Source of the DNA: Pantoea sp. Ep11b | GTDB lineage: Bacteria > Pseudomonadota > Gammaproteobacteria > Enterobacterales > Enterobacteriaceae | Direction of reading: 5' to 3' | DNA: 64,000 nt | Assembly: GCF_040783975.1 (NCBI RefSeq) | Contig: NZ_CP160631.1 | Coordinates: forward strand, 1-64,000 | Program-made: the position numbers and the translations under genes | Shown here: piece by piece, positions 1 through 14,140 of the stretch | Layout of the letters: every line of letters starts with the position of its first letter | Numbering within the stretch: the first letter of the stretch is position 1 | Notes under the pieces: model-generated | The model's input: only the letters and a program-made list of their open reading frames with translations | The model's database searches: none | What the model was told of the DNA's origin: nothing

Positions 1-34
1 GAAAATCGTCTCTCAAAAACGCCTCTGGCGTTGT
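1..34. other. rRNA operon spacer (23S-5S), truncated by window edge
   Basis: Short stretch beyond the 23S 3' end. It should lead to the 5S gene, which lies outside the window. Nothing further can be read from it. Confidence 0.6.
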
Positions 35-2939
<2,905 letters not shown>

Positions 2940-3069
2940 TCACAACCCACAGGCGTTTTTCAACGCTGCAGACTGCAAGCATTTGAGAGACCCGACCGTA
3001 TCGCCTTGTCACCCCTTATTACGGAGGGATGACGCGCTACGTCGTTTCAATTTTCAGCTTGTTCCGGAT

Positions 3070-3081
3070 TGTTAAAGAGCA
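3070..3081 (-). promoter_or_regulatory. Spacer boxA antitermination site
   Basis: TGCTCTTTAACA on the minus strand, in the 16S-23S spacer between tRNA-Glu and 23S. It is identical to the boxA in this operon's 16S leader. In enteric rRNA operons boxA RNA recruits NusB/S10 and the antitermination complex. The rest of the 2940-3330 spacer holds tRNA-Glu and presumed RNase III processing stems, with no other gene. Confidence 0.8.
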
Positions 3082-3167
3082 AATATCTCAAACGCGCCTC
3101 CGCCGCTTACGCAGCCGAACCGGTTTTGAGATACTGTGGAGACACCTTTCACCTGTCACCAAGCAGG

Positions 3168-3242
3168 TGGCGTCCCCTAGGGGATTCGAACCCCTGTTGC
3201 CGCCGTGAAAGGGCGGAGTCCTAACCGCTAGACGAAGGGGAC
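3168..3242 (-). tRNA. gltT-like: tRNA-Glu (anticodon UUC)
   Basis: Between 16S and 23S. On the minus strand it runs GTCCCCTTCGTC...GGGGACGCCA: a closed acceptor stem (GTCCCCT/AGGGGAC), a T arm with GGTTCGAATCC, and an anticodon loop CTTTCAC giving UUC. CCA is encoded. It is the only tRNA in the spacer. The rRNA operon at this chromosomal position in E. coli (rrnD) instead carries tRNA-Ile and tRNA-Ala, so the spacer type differs here. Confidence 0.96.
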
Positions 3243-3330
3243 ACGATAGTGTCACGACTTCGCAGCCGTCCTGCTCATTACTTTCTATCAGACAATCTGT
3301 GTGAGCACTTCGCGGAGAGGTATCTTAAGG

Positions 3331-4870
<1,540 letters not shown>

Positions 4871-5076
4871 AAAGTTTGATTTGCTGCAACGAGTGCAGCG
4901 GTGCTCATCTGTAAAACGTCATAATGAATTTCATTATGTGTTCACTCGTGAGGCTTTGATATTTTTTTGCGTCCAAAGACGCTGATATCAATCCTGCGAG
5001 TGCCCACACAGATTGTCTGATAAATTGTTAAAGAGCAGTGCGAACAGTGCGTTAGCGTCCTGTCGCGAGGTGGCGT
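4871..5076 (-). other. rRNA operon leader
   Basis: Transcribed leader between P2 and the 16S 5' end. It contains boxA (5026-5037) and inverted-repeat DNA expected to pair around 16S for RNase III processing. No protein gene is seen. Confidence 0.8.
5026..5037 (-). promoter_or_regulatory. Leader boxA antitermination site
   Basis: TGCTCTTTAACA on the minus strand, about 40 nt downstream of the P2 -10 and about 155 nt before 16S. This is the classical enteric rRNA boxA position. It is repeated exactly in the 16S-23S spacer. Confidence 0.88.
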
Positions 5077-5104
5077 ATATTACGCTTTCCTCCTTCAGAG
5101 TCAA
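5077..5104 (-). promoter_or_regulatory. rRNA operon promoter P2
   Basis: Minus strand: -35 TTGACT (5099-5104), 16 bp spacer, -10 TAATAT (5077-5082). The arrangement and sequence are like E. coli rrn P2, the weaker constitutive promoter. Confidence 0.88.
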
Positions 5105-5194
5105 CCTCTTTTTTCAGAAGTTTTCTCCGGCGGCGCAGTCTCCTGTGCCTTCAACGCGTTTCCCGTTGCCGGTGTGCCGTGTTGATGGAGGCGC

Positions 5195-5222
5195 ATTATA
5201 GGGATCCCGTTTCAGAGCACAA
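5195..5222 (-). promoter_or_regulatory. rRNA operon promoter P1
   Basis: Minus strand: -35 TTGTGC (5217-5222), 16 bp spacer, consensus -10 TATAAT (5195-5200), then a GC-rich discriminator GCGCC typical of ppGpp/DksA-sensitive rRNA promoters. Upstream, 5223-5262 is very A/T-rich and fits an UP element. Fis sites may lie between here and the divergent yrdA at 5362, but none was assigned. Confidence 0.9.
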
Positions 5223-5361
5223 CCCTTTTTTTGGATCTTTTTTCTGAATGGTTATAAATGATCCAGATTGATGAGATCGCCAGCGATCCAGGCCAGAATT
5301 GGCTTGTCAGCTGGCTGAATTCGCATCAGGCTGACCAGAAAACAAGATAAAGGAGAACATA

Positions 5362-5916
5362 ATGACTTCCGCTCTACGTCCCTATAAACATCTTTTTCCG
5401 CAAACCGGTCAGCGCGTCATGGTGGATCCCAGCAGCGTTGTCGTCGGCGATGTGGTTATGGCGGATGATGTCAGCATCTGGCCGCTGGTTGCTATCCGGG
5501 GTGATGTCAACCAGGTTCGCATTGGCGCCCGCACCAATGTTCAGGATGGCAGTGTTCTGCATGTGACGCACAGGTCCGCGTCTAATCCACAGGGCTTCCC
5601 GCTTATTATTGGTGAGGATGTGACGGTCGGGCATAAAGCCATGCTTCACGGCTGCACCATTGGTAATCGTGTGCTGGTCGGTATGGGATCCATTCTTCTC
5701 GATGGCGTAATAGTAGAAGATGAGGTGATGATTGGTGCCGGAAGTCTGGTGCCGCCGGGTAAAAGGCTGGAGAGCGGCTATCTCTATCTGGGGAGTCCGG
5801 TGAAACAGATCAGGCCGCTGAATGAGAGTGAGAAAGAAGGTTTACGCTACTCCGCTAACAACTACGTTACCTGGAAAGATGATTACCTGGCTGGCGACAG
5901 CCAGATCCAGCCCTGA
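5362..5916 (+). CDS. yrdA: Gamma-carbonic-anhydrase-like hexapeptide-repeat protein YrdA
   Basis: A 184-residue protein of the gamma-carbonic anhydrase family, which forms left-handed beta-helices and trimers. Hexapeptide-type repeats run from about residue 20 to 150. The His residues expected to bind metal are present near H67/H70, H91 and H96 (GHKAMLHGC). The start at 5362 follows AAAGGAGAACATA, a strong ribosome-binding site. It is divergent from the rRNA promoters, and its 3' end overlaps convergent yrdB by 34 bp. Carbonic anhydrase activity is inferred from the family, not shown. Confidence 0.93.
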   Translation: MTSALRPYKHLFPQTGQRVMVDPSSVVVGDVVMADDVSIWPLVAIRGDVNQVRIGARTNVQDGSVLHVTHRSASNPQGFPLIIGEDVTVGHKAMLHGCTIGNRVLVGMGSILLDGVIVEDEVMIGAGSLVPPGKRLESGYLYLGSPVKQIRPLNESEKEGLRYSANNYVTWKDDYLAGDSQIQP

Positions 5917-6140
5917 TCATCAATACGTTCCTGACGTATCGCCGCTTCTGCTTCATCTTCCAGATCCCAGCGATGGTGCTGAAACAGCGCCATCGCCTCT
6001 CCTTCACCAAAACGCGCCACCAGCGACTCAGCGCCAATGGCACAGTTCAGCCGCAAACCATTTACCAGCACCGGGAAACAGATAGCGTCGCGTTCTGCGT
6101 TATAGGTTTCCTCATCCGGAAACTGGATAGCCTGATTCAC
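5883..6140 (-). CDS. yrdB: DUF1488 family protein YrdB
   Basis: An 85-residue acidic protein, the same length as E. coli YrdB, of unknown function (DUF1488). It begins [19 protein letters not shown] and contains a C-terminal DQGWIWLSP. It is the last gene of the dprA-smg-yrdD-tsaC-aroE-yrdB run, and its ATG overlaps the aroE stop by 4 bp, suggesting translational coupling. Its final 34 bp overlap the end of yrdA on the other strand. Confidence 0.88.
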   Translation of the reverse strand: MNQAIQFPDEETYNAERDAICFPVLVNGLRLNCAIGAESLVARFGEGEAMALFQHHRWDLEDEAEAAIRQERIDDQGWIWLSPAR

Positions 6141-6955
6141 GGCTGCATAGCCTGCTTAAGCTGAACAATGACGGGCGCGATTTCCGGCATCACACCGTGC
6201 CACAGATAGAAGGCATGAGCAGCCTGGCCGACCAGCATGCCCACGCCATCGGCAAGGTGCTGTGCGCCGTGCGCCTGGCACCAGCGCAAAAATGGCGTCA
6301 GCCCGCTTTGATAGAACATGTCATAGCAGCGCACCCCGGGATGGATCAGTTCCGCAGGTAAAGGCGGCGTCTTGCCCTCTACGCCGCTTGAGGTGGCATT
6401 AATGATTAAATCGAAGTGCTGACTGGTCAGCTGGCCGAAATCAGAGGCGTGGATGGTGCCACTCTTATTAAACAGGCTGGCCAGCTCTTCTGCCCGCGCG
6501 GCGGTGCGGTTGACCACCGTCAGTGCAACGCCTGATGAAAGCAGCGGCAGAATGACCCCACGCGCCGCGCCGCCAGCGCCCACCAGCAACACACTGTCAC
6601 CGGTCCTGATCATCCCCAGCCGTTCAAGATCGCTTAACAGGCCAATACCATCTGTATTGTCGCCCTGGATCAGTCCATCGCTGAGCTTCTTCACCGTGTT
6701 TACCGCGCCGGACAGCGCGGCACGTTCGGTGAGCCGATCGGCAAATTCAAATGCCTGCTGTTTGAAAGGCAACGTCACGTTAGCGCCACGCCCGCCCTGC
6801 TCAAAAAAAGCCGTCAGCGCCTGAGGAAATCCCTCTATCGGCGCGCAGATACGGCCATAGCGGTGTTCGATACCCGTCTGTTCAGCGAAAGCCTGATGGA
6901 TCAGCGGAGATTTACTGTGGTTGATCGGATTACCGAAAACGGCGAAGTGGTCCAT
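6137..6955 (-). CDS. aroE: Shikimate dehydrogenase (NADP+)
   Basis: A 272-residue enzyme reducing 3-dehydroshikimate to shikimate with NADPH, a step of aromatic amino-acid and folate-precursor synthesis. The N-terminal substrate domain contains NPINHSKSP; the catalytic pair is K65 (NVTLPFKQ) and D102 (GDNTDGIG). A Rossmann motif GAGGAARG lies at about residues 127-133, and the NADP-selective [10 protein letters not shown] follows. The length is exactly that of E. coli AroE. It lies 3 bp after tsaC in the same operon. Confidence 0.97.
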   Translation of the reverse strand: MDHFAVFGNPINHSKSPLIHQAFAEQTGIEHRYGRICAPIEGFPQALTAFFEQGGRGANVTLPFKQQAFEFADRLTERAALSGAVNTVKKLSDGLIQGDNTDGIGLLSDLERLGMIRTGDSVLLVGAGGAARGVILPLLSSGVALTVVNRTAARAEELASLFNKSGTIHASDFGQLTSQHFDLIINATSSGVEGKTPPLPAELIHPGVRCYDMFYQSGLTPFLRWCQAHGAQHLADGVGMLVGQAAHAFYLWHGVMPEIAPVIVQLKQAMQP

Positions 6956-6958
6956 GCA

Positions 6959-7531
6959 TTAACCCTGACGTATAAGTTCGCCGCTGATGACATCGCGGAT
7001 CTCGGAAGGATTGAGTCGTCCGCCCGTCTTTCCTGACAGCACCGGGAAGTGCTCACCGAACTGGCGCTTCACCTCTTCTGCCGTGCGGCAGGGAGGCAGG
7101 CCGGTCAGGTTTGCGCTGGTTGATACCAGCGGCTTGCCAAATGCCCGGCAAATCGCCTGCACATCCGGATGGTCGCTGACGCGGATCGCCAGTGAATCAA
7201 ACTGTCCGGTCAGCCAGCGCGGCGTCTGAGGGGGAACCGGAACAACAAACGTGACCGGGCCAGGCCAGCATGCAAACATCCGTTCCCGCTGGGTCACAGA
7301 GAGTTCGCGTGCGGAGATGTAAGGTTCCAGCTGGCTGTAATCCGCCGCGATCAGGATCAGCCCCTTCTCTACCGGACGCTGTTTCAGCGCCAGCAGGGCC
7401 ATAACGGCGGATTCACTGTCAGGGTCACAGCCCAGACCAAATACGGCTTCTGTGGGATAGGCGATGACCGCCTGTCGATTCAGCTGCGCTAAGCAGGTCT
7501 CCAGGGAATCGGCGAGGTGTTGATTTTCCAT
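6959..7531 (-). CDS. tsaC: L-threonylcarbamoyladenylate synthase TsaC
   Basis: A 190-residue YrdC/Sua5-type enzyme. It makes threonylcarbamoyl-AMP from threonine, bicarbonate and ATP for t6A37 modification of ANN-decoding tRNAs. The family's nucleotide-binding surface is visible in [16 protein letters not shown] near the N terminus, and [11 protein letters not shown] is the conserved C-terminal motif. The length matches the short TsaC class, without a Sua5 domain. It sits between yrdD and aroE in the conserved operon. Confidence 0.96.
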   Translation of the reverse strand: MENQHLADSLETCLAQLNRQAVIAYPTEAVFGLGCDPDSESAVMALLALKQRPVEKGLILIAADYSQLEPYISARELSVTQRERMFACWPGPVTFVVPVPPQTPRWLTGQFDSLAIRVSDHPDVQAICRAFGKPLVSTSANLTGLPPCRTAEEVKRQFGEHFPVLSGKTGGRLNPSEIRDVISGELIRQG

Positions 7532-7537
7532 GAACGA

Positions 7538-8083
7538 TCAATTCTCTTCTGTAATGGCTTTGCCACAACGCTTACTGGCGCAGAAGCGTTTCACGCCCTG
7601 CGCGGTCTTTTTTTCAACTAACAGCGGATACTGGCAATAAGGGCAGACTCCGGCAACAGGCGTCAGGTTTACGACAAACTGGCAGGCCGGATAGCGATCG
7701 CATGAGTGAAAGGTTTTGCCATAGCGGGAACGTCGCTGAACCAGGTGGCCTTCATGGCACTGCGGGCAGGCCAGCGTGGTCTCATCCGGTTTGTCGATGG
7801 TTTCCGTATATCCGCATTCCGGGTAGTGGCTGCAGCCAATGAACATGCCAAAACGTCCCCGGCGCAGCACTTTATCTGCACCGCATTCAGGGCAGGCATG
7901 CCCTTCCAGCACTTTGACCACATGGCCATCAGCCTGACTTTTTAAAGGACGAATGTAGTCGCACGCCGGATAGTTCGCGCAGCCCAGGAAAGGACCGTGT
8001 TTACCGGAGCGGATAACCAGTTCTGCCCCGCAAGCGGGGCAGGGATCCTGTTTAGGCACCGTGAAAAGTGCAGCTTTACTCAT
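7538..8083 (-). CDS. yrdD: Topoisomerase-type zinc-ribbon protein YrdD
   Basis: 181 residues made almost entirely of four C4 zinc ribbons like those at the C terminus of DNA topoisomerase I: CPAC...CANYPAC, CPEC...CSHYPEC, CPQC...CDRYPAC and CPYC...CASKRC. There is no topoisomerase catalytic domain, so it is a stand-alone nucleic-acid-binding candidate whose role is unknown. It follows smg in the operon. Confidence 0.92.
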   Translation of the reverse strand: MSKAALFTVPKQDPCPACGAELVIRSGKHGPFLGCANYPACDYIRPLKSQADGHVVKVLEGHACPECGADKVLRRGRFGMFIGCSHYPECGYTETIDKPDETTLACPQCHEGHLVQRRSRYGKTFHSCDRYPACQFVVNLTPVAGVCPYCQYPLLVEKKTAQGVKRFCASKRCGKAITEEN

Positions 8084-8107
8084 AGCGATCAGTGCATGAA
8101 AGGAAAT

Positions 8108-8581
8108 TTAATGCAGCATACCTTCATTGACGTCGAATAGCAGTTCTTCCATCTGCTGATAGGCGTTCTCACATCCCGGGATGTTGAACAACACCATCAG
8201 CACCACCCATTTGAGATCTTCCAGGTCAAACTCAGAAGTATCCAGCGCCATGACACGTTCGATAACCATTTCACGGGTTTCCAGATTCAGTACCTGAATC
8301 TGCTCCAGGAAGAGCAGGAAACCGCGGCTGTCAGCATCTAAACGCTTGCCCTCTTCATCGGTATAGATGCGCATAGAGAGCGGATCATTCGTCATTAAAA
8401 CTGGCGCAACCAGTCCTTCCTGGTAATCCGCCAGTCTTTCCAGCCAGTTCAGCGCACTGTAGATATCTTCCCGATGAAACCCGGCATCCGTCAGGTCGTC
8501 TGTCAATCTGTCCTGATCAACACCCATTTCTGCTTCGTTGTGGATATATGTTTCAAACAAATACATCAGTACGTCGAACAT
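8108..8581 (-). CDS. smg: DUF494 family protein Smg
   Basis: 157 residues, the same size as E. coli Smg (DUF494), of unknown function. It is acidic and helical, beginning [18 protein letters not shown]. Its start lies 29 bp inside the end of dprA, so the two are translationally linked. The pairing of dprA and smg is widely conserved in gammaproteobacteria, but no activity can be read from the sequence. Confidence 0.93.
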   Translation of the reverse strand: MFDVLMYLFETYIHNEAEMGVDQDRLTDDLTDAGFHREDIYSALNWLERLADYQEGLVAPVLMTNDPLSMRIYTDEEGKRLDADSRGFLLFLEQIQVLNLETREMVIERVMALDTSEFDLEDLKWVVLMVLFNIPGCENAYQQMEELLFDVNEGMLH

Positions 8582-9677
8582 GGCATGCCCTCCTCAATCG
8601 GACATAGCCGCCGGGTACAGCTGCGATCCATCCTGCTAACTCCAGTTCCAGCAACTGAGCTGAGATAACTGGCACAGATTGGCCGGCACGTTCAGCGACA
8701 ACGTCAACAGGTGTAACCTCATCACCTACGTTAGCCAACACATCAGCAAATGGCAATGGAGCAGCGTCACTCATCTCAGAATAAATTTCACTGGTCTGGA
8801 TCTGCGGTAGCCAGTTGAGTGCGCTGGCCAGGTCTTCGAGGATGTTATCAGGGTGGGCCACCAGCAGTGCTCCCTGCTGGATCAGCCAGTTTACGCCTTC
8901 ACTGAGCGGGTTGCCGAGTGCGCCAGGTAAAGCGTAGACATTGCGGTTCTGCTCCAGCGCATAACGGGCCGTCACCAGCGAGCCACTCCTGAGTGTTGCC
9001 TCTGCCACCAGCACCCCATGACTCAGACCACTGATGATACGATTACGGCGCGGAAAGTTAAGCGGATGCGGGATGGCCGTCAGCGGAAACTCCGACACGA
9101 CTGCCCCACCCTGTTCAACAATCTCTGCGGCCAGCCGGGCATGATTTTTGGGATAGAGCCGCTGCAGGCCACTGCCTAACACCGCCACCGTTTTTCCGCC
9201 CGCGCTCAGTGCAGCCCGATGCGCCACACCATCGATCCCCCGCGCCAGCCCGCTGGTGATAGTCAGACCGCTGAGCGACAGATGCCGGGTAAACCAGTCG
9301 CACCAGTAGCGGCCACTGTGTGAACCATTGCGGCTCCCTACCACGGCTAACTGAGGGGTACTGATTACGCCGGGATCGCCATGAATATAAAGTAGCGGGG
9401 GAAAGTGGCGTATTTCTCTGAGTTGAAGAGGATAGGCGGCGTCCAGCGCGCTCACCAGATGATGAGACGGGCTCTGCGCCAGCCAGGTGAAGACGCCGGC
9501 AATCGTCTGATCGCTGACGCCATCATATTGCTGACGCTGATTCGCATCTAAGCCAGCCCGGATCAGATGCTCAGGGTCAGTTGCACCGGCTTCGGTTTTC
9601 TGCACCGCATCCACCCAGCGTTTCCCGGTCATTCCACTCACGGCTGCCAGCCGCATATAGTGCGCTAATCTCTCCAT
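8553..9677 (-). CDS. dprA: DNA-processing protein DprA (Smf)
   Basis: A Rossmann-fold single-stranded-DNA-binding protein that loads RecA during uptake of DNA in competent bacteria; its role in enterics is unclear. Conserved blocks include [54 protein letters not shown] and [22 protein letters not shown]-terminal winged-helix-like region ends [17 protein letters not shown]. The ATG at 9677 was chosen because AGGGAG lies 6 nt upstream and gives 374 residues, as in E. coli. An in-frame GTG at 9713 would add 12 residues but lacks a good ribosome-binding site. Confidence 0.94.
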   Translation of the reverse strand: MERLAHYMRLAAVSGMTGKRWVDAVQKTEAGATDPEHLIRAGLDANQRQQYDGVSDQTIAGVFTWLAQSPSHHLVSALDAAYPLQLREIRHFPPLLYIHGDPGVISTPQLAVVGSRNGSHSGRYWCDWFTRHLSLSGLTITSGLARGIDGVAHRAALSAGGKTVAVLGSGLQRLYPKNHARLAAEIVEQGGAVVSEFPLTAIPHPLNFPRRNRIISGLSHGVLVAEATLRSGSLVTARYALEQNRNVYALPGALGNPLSEGVNWLIQQGALLVAHPDNILEDLASALNWLPQIQTSEIYSEMSDAAPLPFADVLANVGDEVTPVDVVAERAGQSVPVISAQLLELELAGWIAAVPGGYVRLRRACHVRRTDVFV

Positions 9678-9792
9678 CGTCTGCTCCCTGATCGCCCCGG
9701 CTTCCTGCCGCACAATGCTGTCAATCAGGCCCTGAAAAGTCTACAATATGGGGTAGTAATCTTTTCATAACCGAATACAGATCTGGATATTT

Positions 9793-10305
9793 ATGTCAGT
9801 TTTGCAGGTATTACATTTCCCTGACGAGCGCCTGCGCAAAGTCGCCGCGCCCGTTAAAGAAGTTAACGCAGACATTCAGCGTATCGTTGATGATATGTTC
9901 GACACCATGTACGCCGAAGAAGGTATTGGTCTTGCGGCGACGCAGGTCGATATTCATCAGCGCATTATCGTGATTGATGTCTCTGAAAGTCGCGAAGAGC
10001 GTTTAGTACTGATTAACCCTGAGCTGCTGGAAAAAAGCGGTGAAACCGGTATCGAAGAGGGTTGCCTCTCTATTCCGGAACAGCGTGCTTTTGTTCCGCG
10101 CGCCGAACGGGTGAAGGTACGCGCGCTGGATCGTGACGGTAAAAGTTTCGAACTGGAAGCCAGCGAGTTACTGGCTATCTGTATCCAGCATGAGATCGAT
10201 CATCTGGAAGGCAAACTGTTTATCGATTATCTGTCGCCGCTGAAGCGTCAACGGATCAAAACGAAGTTAGAGAAGCTGGCGCGACAGAACGCCCAGGCTT
10301 CCTGA
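9793..10305 (+). CDS. def: Peptide deformylase
   Basis: A 170-residue Fe2+-dependent hydrolase that removes the formyl group from nascent proteins. All three motifs are present: [10 protein letters not shown] (about 45-54), EGCLS with metal ligand C91, and HEIDH with H133, E134 and H137. It is the first gene of def-fmt-rsmB-trkA and divergent from dprA across a 115 bp gap that must contain both promoters. fmt follows after 20 bp, so formylation and deformylation enzymes are co-transcribed. Confidence 0.98.
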   Translation: MSVLQVLHFPDERLRKVAAPVKEVNADIQRIVDDMFDTMYAEEGIGLAATQVDIHQRIIVIDVSESREERLVLINPELLEKSGETGIEEGCLSIPEQRAFVPRAERVKVRALDRDGKSFELEASELLAICIQHEIDHLEGKLFIDYLSPLKRQRIKTKLEKLARQNAQAS

Positions 10306-10325
10306 GAACTTAAGAAGGGATAAAC

Positions 10326-11270
10326 GTGTCTGCCCCGCTAAAAATCATCTTTGCCGGCACACCTGACTTTGCAGCGCGTCATCTTGACGCGCTGCTTGCT
10401 TCTGAACATCAGGTTATCGGTGTATTCACCCAGCCCGACCGCCCCGCAGGTCGCGGCAACAAATTAACGCCTGGCCCGGTCAAAACGCTGGCCCTGGCGC
10501 ATGACATCCCGGTTTTTCAGCCTAAATCTTTGCGACCTGAAGAGAATCAGCAGCTGGTCGCTGATCTGCAGGCCGATGTGATGGTGGTTGTGGCCTATGG
10601 TCTGATTCTGCCGAAAGCCGTGCTTGATATGCCCCGCCTGGGCTGTATTAACGTTCATGGTTCACTGCTGCCTCGCTGGCGTGGTGCCGCACCGATTCAG
10701 CGCGCACTCTGGGCGGGCGACAGTGAAACCGGTGTCACCATCATGCAGATGGATGTGGGTCTGGATACCGGCGATATGCTCTACAAGCTCGCCTGTCCGA
10801 TTACCGCTCAGGATACCAGCGCCACCCTTTATGACCGGCTGGCAGAACTCGGGCCGCAGGGGCTGCTGGAGACGCTGACGTTACTGAATACGCAGCAGGC
10901 CGCCCCGGAGAAACAGGATGAGACGCAGGTCAGCTACGCTGAAAAACTCAGCAAAGAAGAGGCACGTCTTGACTGGACGCTGTCTGCAGAACAGCTTGAA
11001 CGTTGCATTCGCGCATTTAACCCCTGGCCGATGAGCTTTTTCACGGTAGGGGATCAACCGGTAAAAGTCTGGCAGGCAAGCGTTCTGCCGCACTGCGATC
11101 GTTCGCCAGGTGAAATCATCCATGCTGACAAGCATGGCATCCAGGTCGCAACGGCTCAGGGTGTTCTGAACCTGCTGCAGTTACAGCCCGCCGGTAAAAA
11201 ACCGATGTCGGCTCAGGATCTTCTCAACTCGCGCCGGGAATGGTTTGAACCTGGAACCCTTCTGGACTGA
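10326..11270 (+). CDS. fmt: Methionyl-tRNA formyltransferase
   Basis: A 314-residue enzyme transferring a formyl group from 10-formyl-THF to initiator Met-tRNA. The N-terminal hydrolase-like domain carries [12 protein letters not shown], the catalytic [15 protein letters not shown] (Asn and His) and the Asp in [10 protein letters not shown]. The C-terminal OB-like domain spans about 205-314. The start codon is GTG at 10326 with AGAAGGG upstream. A terminator-like hairpin follows directly (11278-11301) before rsmB. Confidence 0.97.
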   Translation: MSAPLKIIFAGTPDFAARHLDALLASEHQVIGVFTQPDRPAGRGNKLTPGPVKTLALAHDIPVFQPKSLRPEENQQLVADLQADVMVVVAYGLILPKAVLDMPRLGCINVHGSLLPRWRGAAPIQRALWAGDSETGVTIMQMDVGLDTGDMLYKLACPITAQDTSATLYDRLAELGPQGLLETLTLLNTQQAAPEKQDETQVSYAEKLSKEEARLDWTLSAEQLERCIRAFNPWPMSFFTVGDQPVKVWQASVLPHCDRSPGEIIHADKHGIQVATAQGVLNLLQLQPAGKKPMSAQDLLNSRREWFEPGTLLD

Positions 11271-11277
11271 CTCTCTG

Positions 11278-11301
11278 GCCCGGTGACTCGCCGGGCTTTT
11301 T
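11278..11301 (+). terminator. Intrinsic terminator between fmt and rsmB
   Basis: GCCCGG-TGACTCG-CCGGGC followed by TTTTTG, starting 7 nt after the fmt stop. The stem is 6 bp of all G/C with a U-tract, so at least partial termination is expected and would lower rsmB-trkA expression relative to def-fmt. Confidence 0.75.
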
Positions 11302-11319
11302 GTTTGATGACAAAACCCT

Positions 11320-12621
11320 ATGACTAAATCAATTAACCTGCGTAGCCTCTCCGCTCAACTCATCGAGCGCGTTGTCGACAAAGGTGAATCCCTGAATACC
11401 GTCCTGCCTGCCGCTCAGAAAAAACTCTCCGATAAAGACAGTGCTTTAGTGCAGGAGATCTGTTTCGGCGTCCTGCGCACGTTACCGCAGCTGGAAGCGC
11501 TGATAGGCAAACTGATGGAGCGCCCGCTGACCGGTAAACAGCGGGTTCTGCACTATCTGATCATGGTCGGGCTGTACCAGCTGGAGTATACCCGTGTCCC
11601 TGCCCATGCTGCGCTGGCAGAAACCGTCGCGGGTGCCGAGGCTCTGAAGCGCACCAGTCTGAAAGGCCTGCTGAATGGCGTACTGCGCCAGTTCCAGCGT
11701 CAGCGGGAAACCCTGCTGGCCAGCATTCAGGATGGCCCACAGCGCTATCTGCATCCGGGCTGGCTGCTGAAACGCCTGCAGCACGCCTGGCCAGCGCAGT
11801 GGCAGCAGATTGTGGAGGCGAATAATCAGCGTCCGCCGATGTGGCTGCGGGTCAACCGCCAGCACCACAAGCGTGACGCATGGCTGGCTATGCTGGCCGA
11901 AAGCGGCCGCAGTGCACAGCCCGCTGATGATGTGCCGGATGCGCTGCGGCTCGATGCCCCGGCGCCGGTCAGCCAGTTACCCGGCTTCGACCAGGGCTGG
12001 GTGACCGTGCAGGATCTATCTGCCCAGCGCTGCGCCCTGCTGCTTGAGCCGCGAAATGGCGAACAGATTCTGGATCTGTGCGCGGCACCCGGTGGTAAAA
12101 CCACCCATATTCTTGAAATCGCGCCCGAAGCCAGCGTGCTGGCGGTCGATGTGGATGCTCAGCGCCTGAAGCGGGTTCATGAGAATCTGACACGACTGGC
12201 CATGAAAGCCGAGGTGAAACAGGGTGACGGACGGACGCCACAACAGTGGTGCGGCGAGCGTCAGTTTGACCGTATCCTGCTGGATGCCCCCTGCTCTGCT
12301 ACTGGCGTTATCCGCCGTCATCCTGACATCAAATGGCTGCGCCGGGATCGTGATATCGCCGAGCTGGCCGCGCTTCAGCGCGAAATTCTGGACGCTATCT
12401 GGCCTCACCTGAAACCTGGCGGTACGCTGATCTATGCCACCTGCTCTGTTCTGCCTGAAGAGAATCATCAGCAGATTGACGCTTTTCTCCAGCGTCAGCC
12501 TGACGCCCGGGCCGAACCGCTGCAGGGTGCGCCCGCGAACGGGCTACAGGTTTTCCCGCAGGCCGAAGGCGGAGATGGTTTCTTCTACGCGAAGCTGATA
12601 AAAAAATCGGGTACAAACTGA
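11320..12621 (+). CDS. rsmB: 16S rRNA m5C967 methyltransferase RsmB
   Basis: A 433-residue SAM-dependent methyltransferase modifying C967 of 16S rRNA. The N-terminal NusB-like RNA-binding region covers about 1-150. The Rossmann methyltransferase domain has the SAM motif [12 protein letters not shown], and the two catalytic cysteines are C325 (DAPCSATG) and C375 (YATCSV). It starts 50 bp after fmt and beyond a probable terminator. trkA follows after 18 bp. Confidence 0.96.
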   Translation: MTKSINLRSLSAQLIERVVDKGESLNTVLPAAQKKLSDKDSALVQEICFGVLRTLPQLEALIGKLMERPLTGKQRVLHYLIMVGLYQLEYTRVPAHAALAETVAGAEALKRTSLKGLLNGVLRQFQRQRETLLASIQDGPQRYLHPGWLLKRLQHAWPAQWQQIVEANNQRPPMWLRVNRQHHKRDAWLAMLAESGRSAQPADDVPDALRLDAPAPVSQLPGFDQGWVTVQDLSAQRCALLLEPRNGEQILDLCAAPGGKTTHILEIAPEASVLAVDVDAQRLKRVHENLTRLAMKAEVKQGDGRTPQQWCGERQFDRILLDAPCSATGVIRRHPDIKWLRRDRDIAELAALQREILDAIWPHLKPGGTLIYATCSVLPEENHQQIDAFLQRQPDARAEPLQGAPANGLQVFPQAEGGDGFFYAKLIKKSGTN

Positions 12622-12639
12622 GATGAGTATTGATAAGCG

Positions 12640-14016
12640 ATGAAAATAATCATTCTGGGTGCAGGACAGGTTGGCGGCACGCTGGCAGAGAATCTGGTGG
12701 GTGAGAACAACGATATCACGGTGGTTGATACCGACGCCTCGCGCCTGCGTCATCTGCAGGATAAGTTCGATCTTCGTGTGGTGCAGGGTCATGGTTCCCA
12801 TCCGCGCATCCTGCGCGAGGCAGGCGCCGAAGATGCCGACATGCTGGTTGCCGTCACAAACTCCGACGAAACCAATATGATTGCCTGCCAGATTGCCTAT
12901 TCGCTTTTCAATACGCCTAATCGCATCGCCCGTATTCGCGCTGCCGACTATCTGCGTGACGCAGATAAGCTGTTTATCCCTGAAGCAGTGCCAATCGATC
13001 ACCTGATCTCACCTGAGCAGCTGGTGATCGAAAATATCTATCGCCTGATCCAGTATCCCGGCGCACTGCAGGTGGTGAACTTTGCGGAGGGGAAAGTGAG
13101 CCTGGCCGTGGTGAAGGCTTACTATGGCGGGCCGCTTGTCGGCAATCCGCTGTCGATTATGCGGGAACATATGCCGCATATCGATACGCGCGTCGCCGCT
13201 ATTTTCCGTCAGGATCGCCCTATCCGTCCGCAGGGCTCTACCATCGTCGAAGCCGGTGATGAGATCTTCTTCATCGCGGCCAGCCAGAACATTCGTGCGG
13301 TGATGAGTGAAATGCAGCGGCTGGAGAAACCCTACAAGCGCATTATGCTGGTCGGCGGCGGCAATATCGGGTTTGGCCTGGCGCAGCGACTGGAAAAGCA
13401 CTACAGCGTGAAGCTGATCGAACGTAATCCTCAGCGCGCCGCCGAACTTGCAGAACACCTGCAGGACACAGTGGTCTTCTATGGCGACGCCTCAGATCAG
13501 GAGCTGCTGGCGGAAGAGCATGTCGAGCAGGTCGATCTCTTTATCGCCGTCACCAATGATGATGAAGCCAACATCATGTCTGCGATGCTGGCGAAGAAGA
13601 TGGGTGCCAAAAAGGTGATGGTACTCATTCAGCGCCGCGCCTATGTCGATCTGGTTCAGGGCAGCGTAATTGATATTGCGATTTCGCCTCAGCAGGCGAC
13701 GATTTCTGCGCTGCTGGGTCATGTGCGTAAAGCCGACATTGTGGGTGTCTCTTCATTACGACGCGGTATCGCAGAGGCGATCGAAGCGATCGCGCATGGT
13801 GATGAATCGACTTCGCGCGTGGTGGGCCGCTCAATTGATGATATCAAGCTGCCACCCGGAACCATTATCGGCGCGGTGGTTCGTGGCGACGACGTGATGA
13901 TCGCCAACGACAATCTGCGTATTGAACAGGGCGACCATGTCATCATGTTCCTGACCGACAAAAAATTTGTGTCCGATGTGGAACGTCTCTTCCAGCCGAG
14001 CCCGTTCTTCCTCTGA
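12640..14016 (+). CDS. trkA: Trk potassium uptake regulatory protein TrkA
   Basis: A 458-residue cytosolic peripheral membrane protein controlling the TrkH/TrkG K+ channels by binding NAD(H) and nucleotides. It has two tandem RCK units, each with an N-terminal Rossmann half and a C-terminal regulatory half: the first opens [17 protein letters not shown], the second [17 protein letters not shown] near residue 235. The full length matches E. coli. It is the last gene of the def operon, with a hairpin downstream at 14044-14065. Confidence 0.97.
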   Translation: MKIIILGAGQVGGTLAENLVGENNDITVVDTDASRLRHLQDKFDLRVVQGHGSHPRILREAGAEDADMLVAVTNSDETNMIACQIAYSLFNTPNRIARIRAADYLRDADKLFIPEAVPIDHLISPEQLVIENIYRLIQYPGALQVVNFAEGKVSLAVVKAYYGGPLVGNPLSIMREHMPHIDTRVAAIFRQDRPIRPQGSTIVEAGDEIFFIAASQNIRAVMSEMQRLEKPYKRIMLVGGGNIGFGLAQRLEKHYSVKLIERNPQRAAELAEHLQDTVVFYGDASDQELLAEEHVEQVDLFIAVTNDDEANIMSAMLAKKMGAKKVMVLIQRRAYVDLVQGSVIDIAISPQQATISALLGHVRKADIVGVSSLRRGIAEAIEAIAHGDESTSRVVGRSIDDIKLPPGTIIGAVVRGDDVMIANDNLRIEQGDHVIMFLTDKKFVSDVERLFQPSPFFL

Positions 14017-14043
14017 CATTCTGCAGCATCGGCTGGCAGCATC

Positions 14044-14070
14044 AGCGGCAGACAAAACTGCCGCTTAATT
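14044..14070 (+). terminator. Probable terminator after trkA
   Basis: AGCGGCAG-ACAAAA-CTGCCGCT, an 8 bp perfect stem, followed by TAATTC. The U-tract is poor, so this is a weaker call. Confidence 0.5.
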
Positions 14071-14140
14071 CGCTGCGTTTATGGCAAAACCAGCCAGGTT
14101 TGTTAGACTTTATGGCATTGGCTTAGGCAAGGAGATAAGT

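Noticed and set aside
5883..5916. yrdA/yrdB convergent 34 bp overlap as a possible frameshift or start error
   Set aside because: Both proteins reach their normal family lengths and ends, so the overlap is genuine and not a sequencing fault.
9678..9713. Longer dprA start at a GTG (9713)
   Set aside because: No good ribosome-binding site; the ATG at 9677 has AGGGAG at proper spacing and gives the E. coli length.
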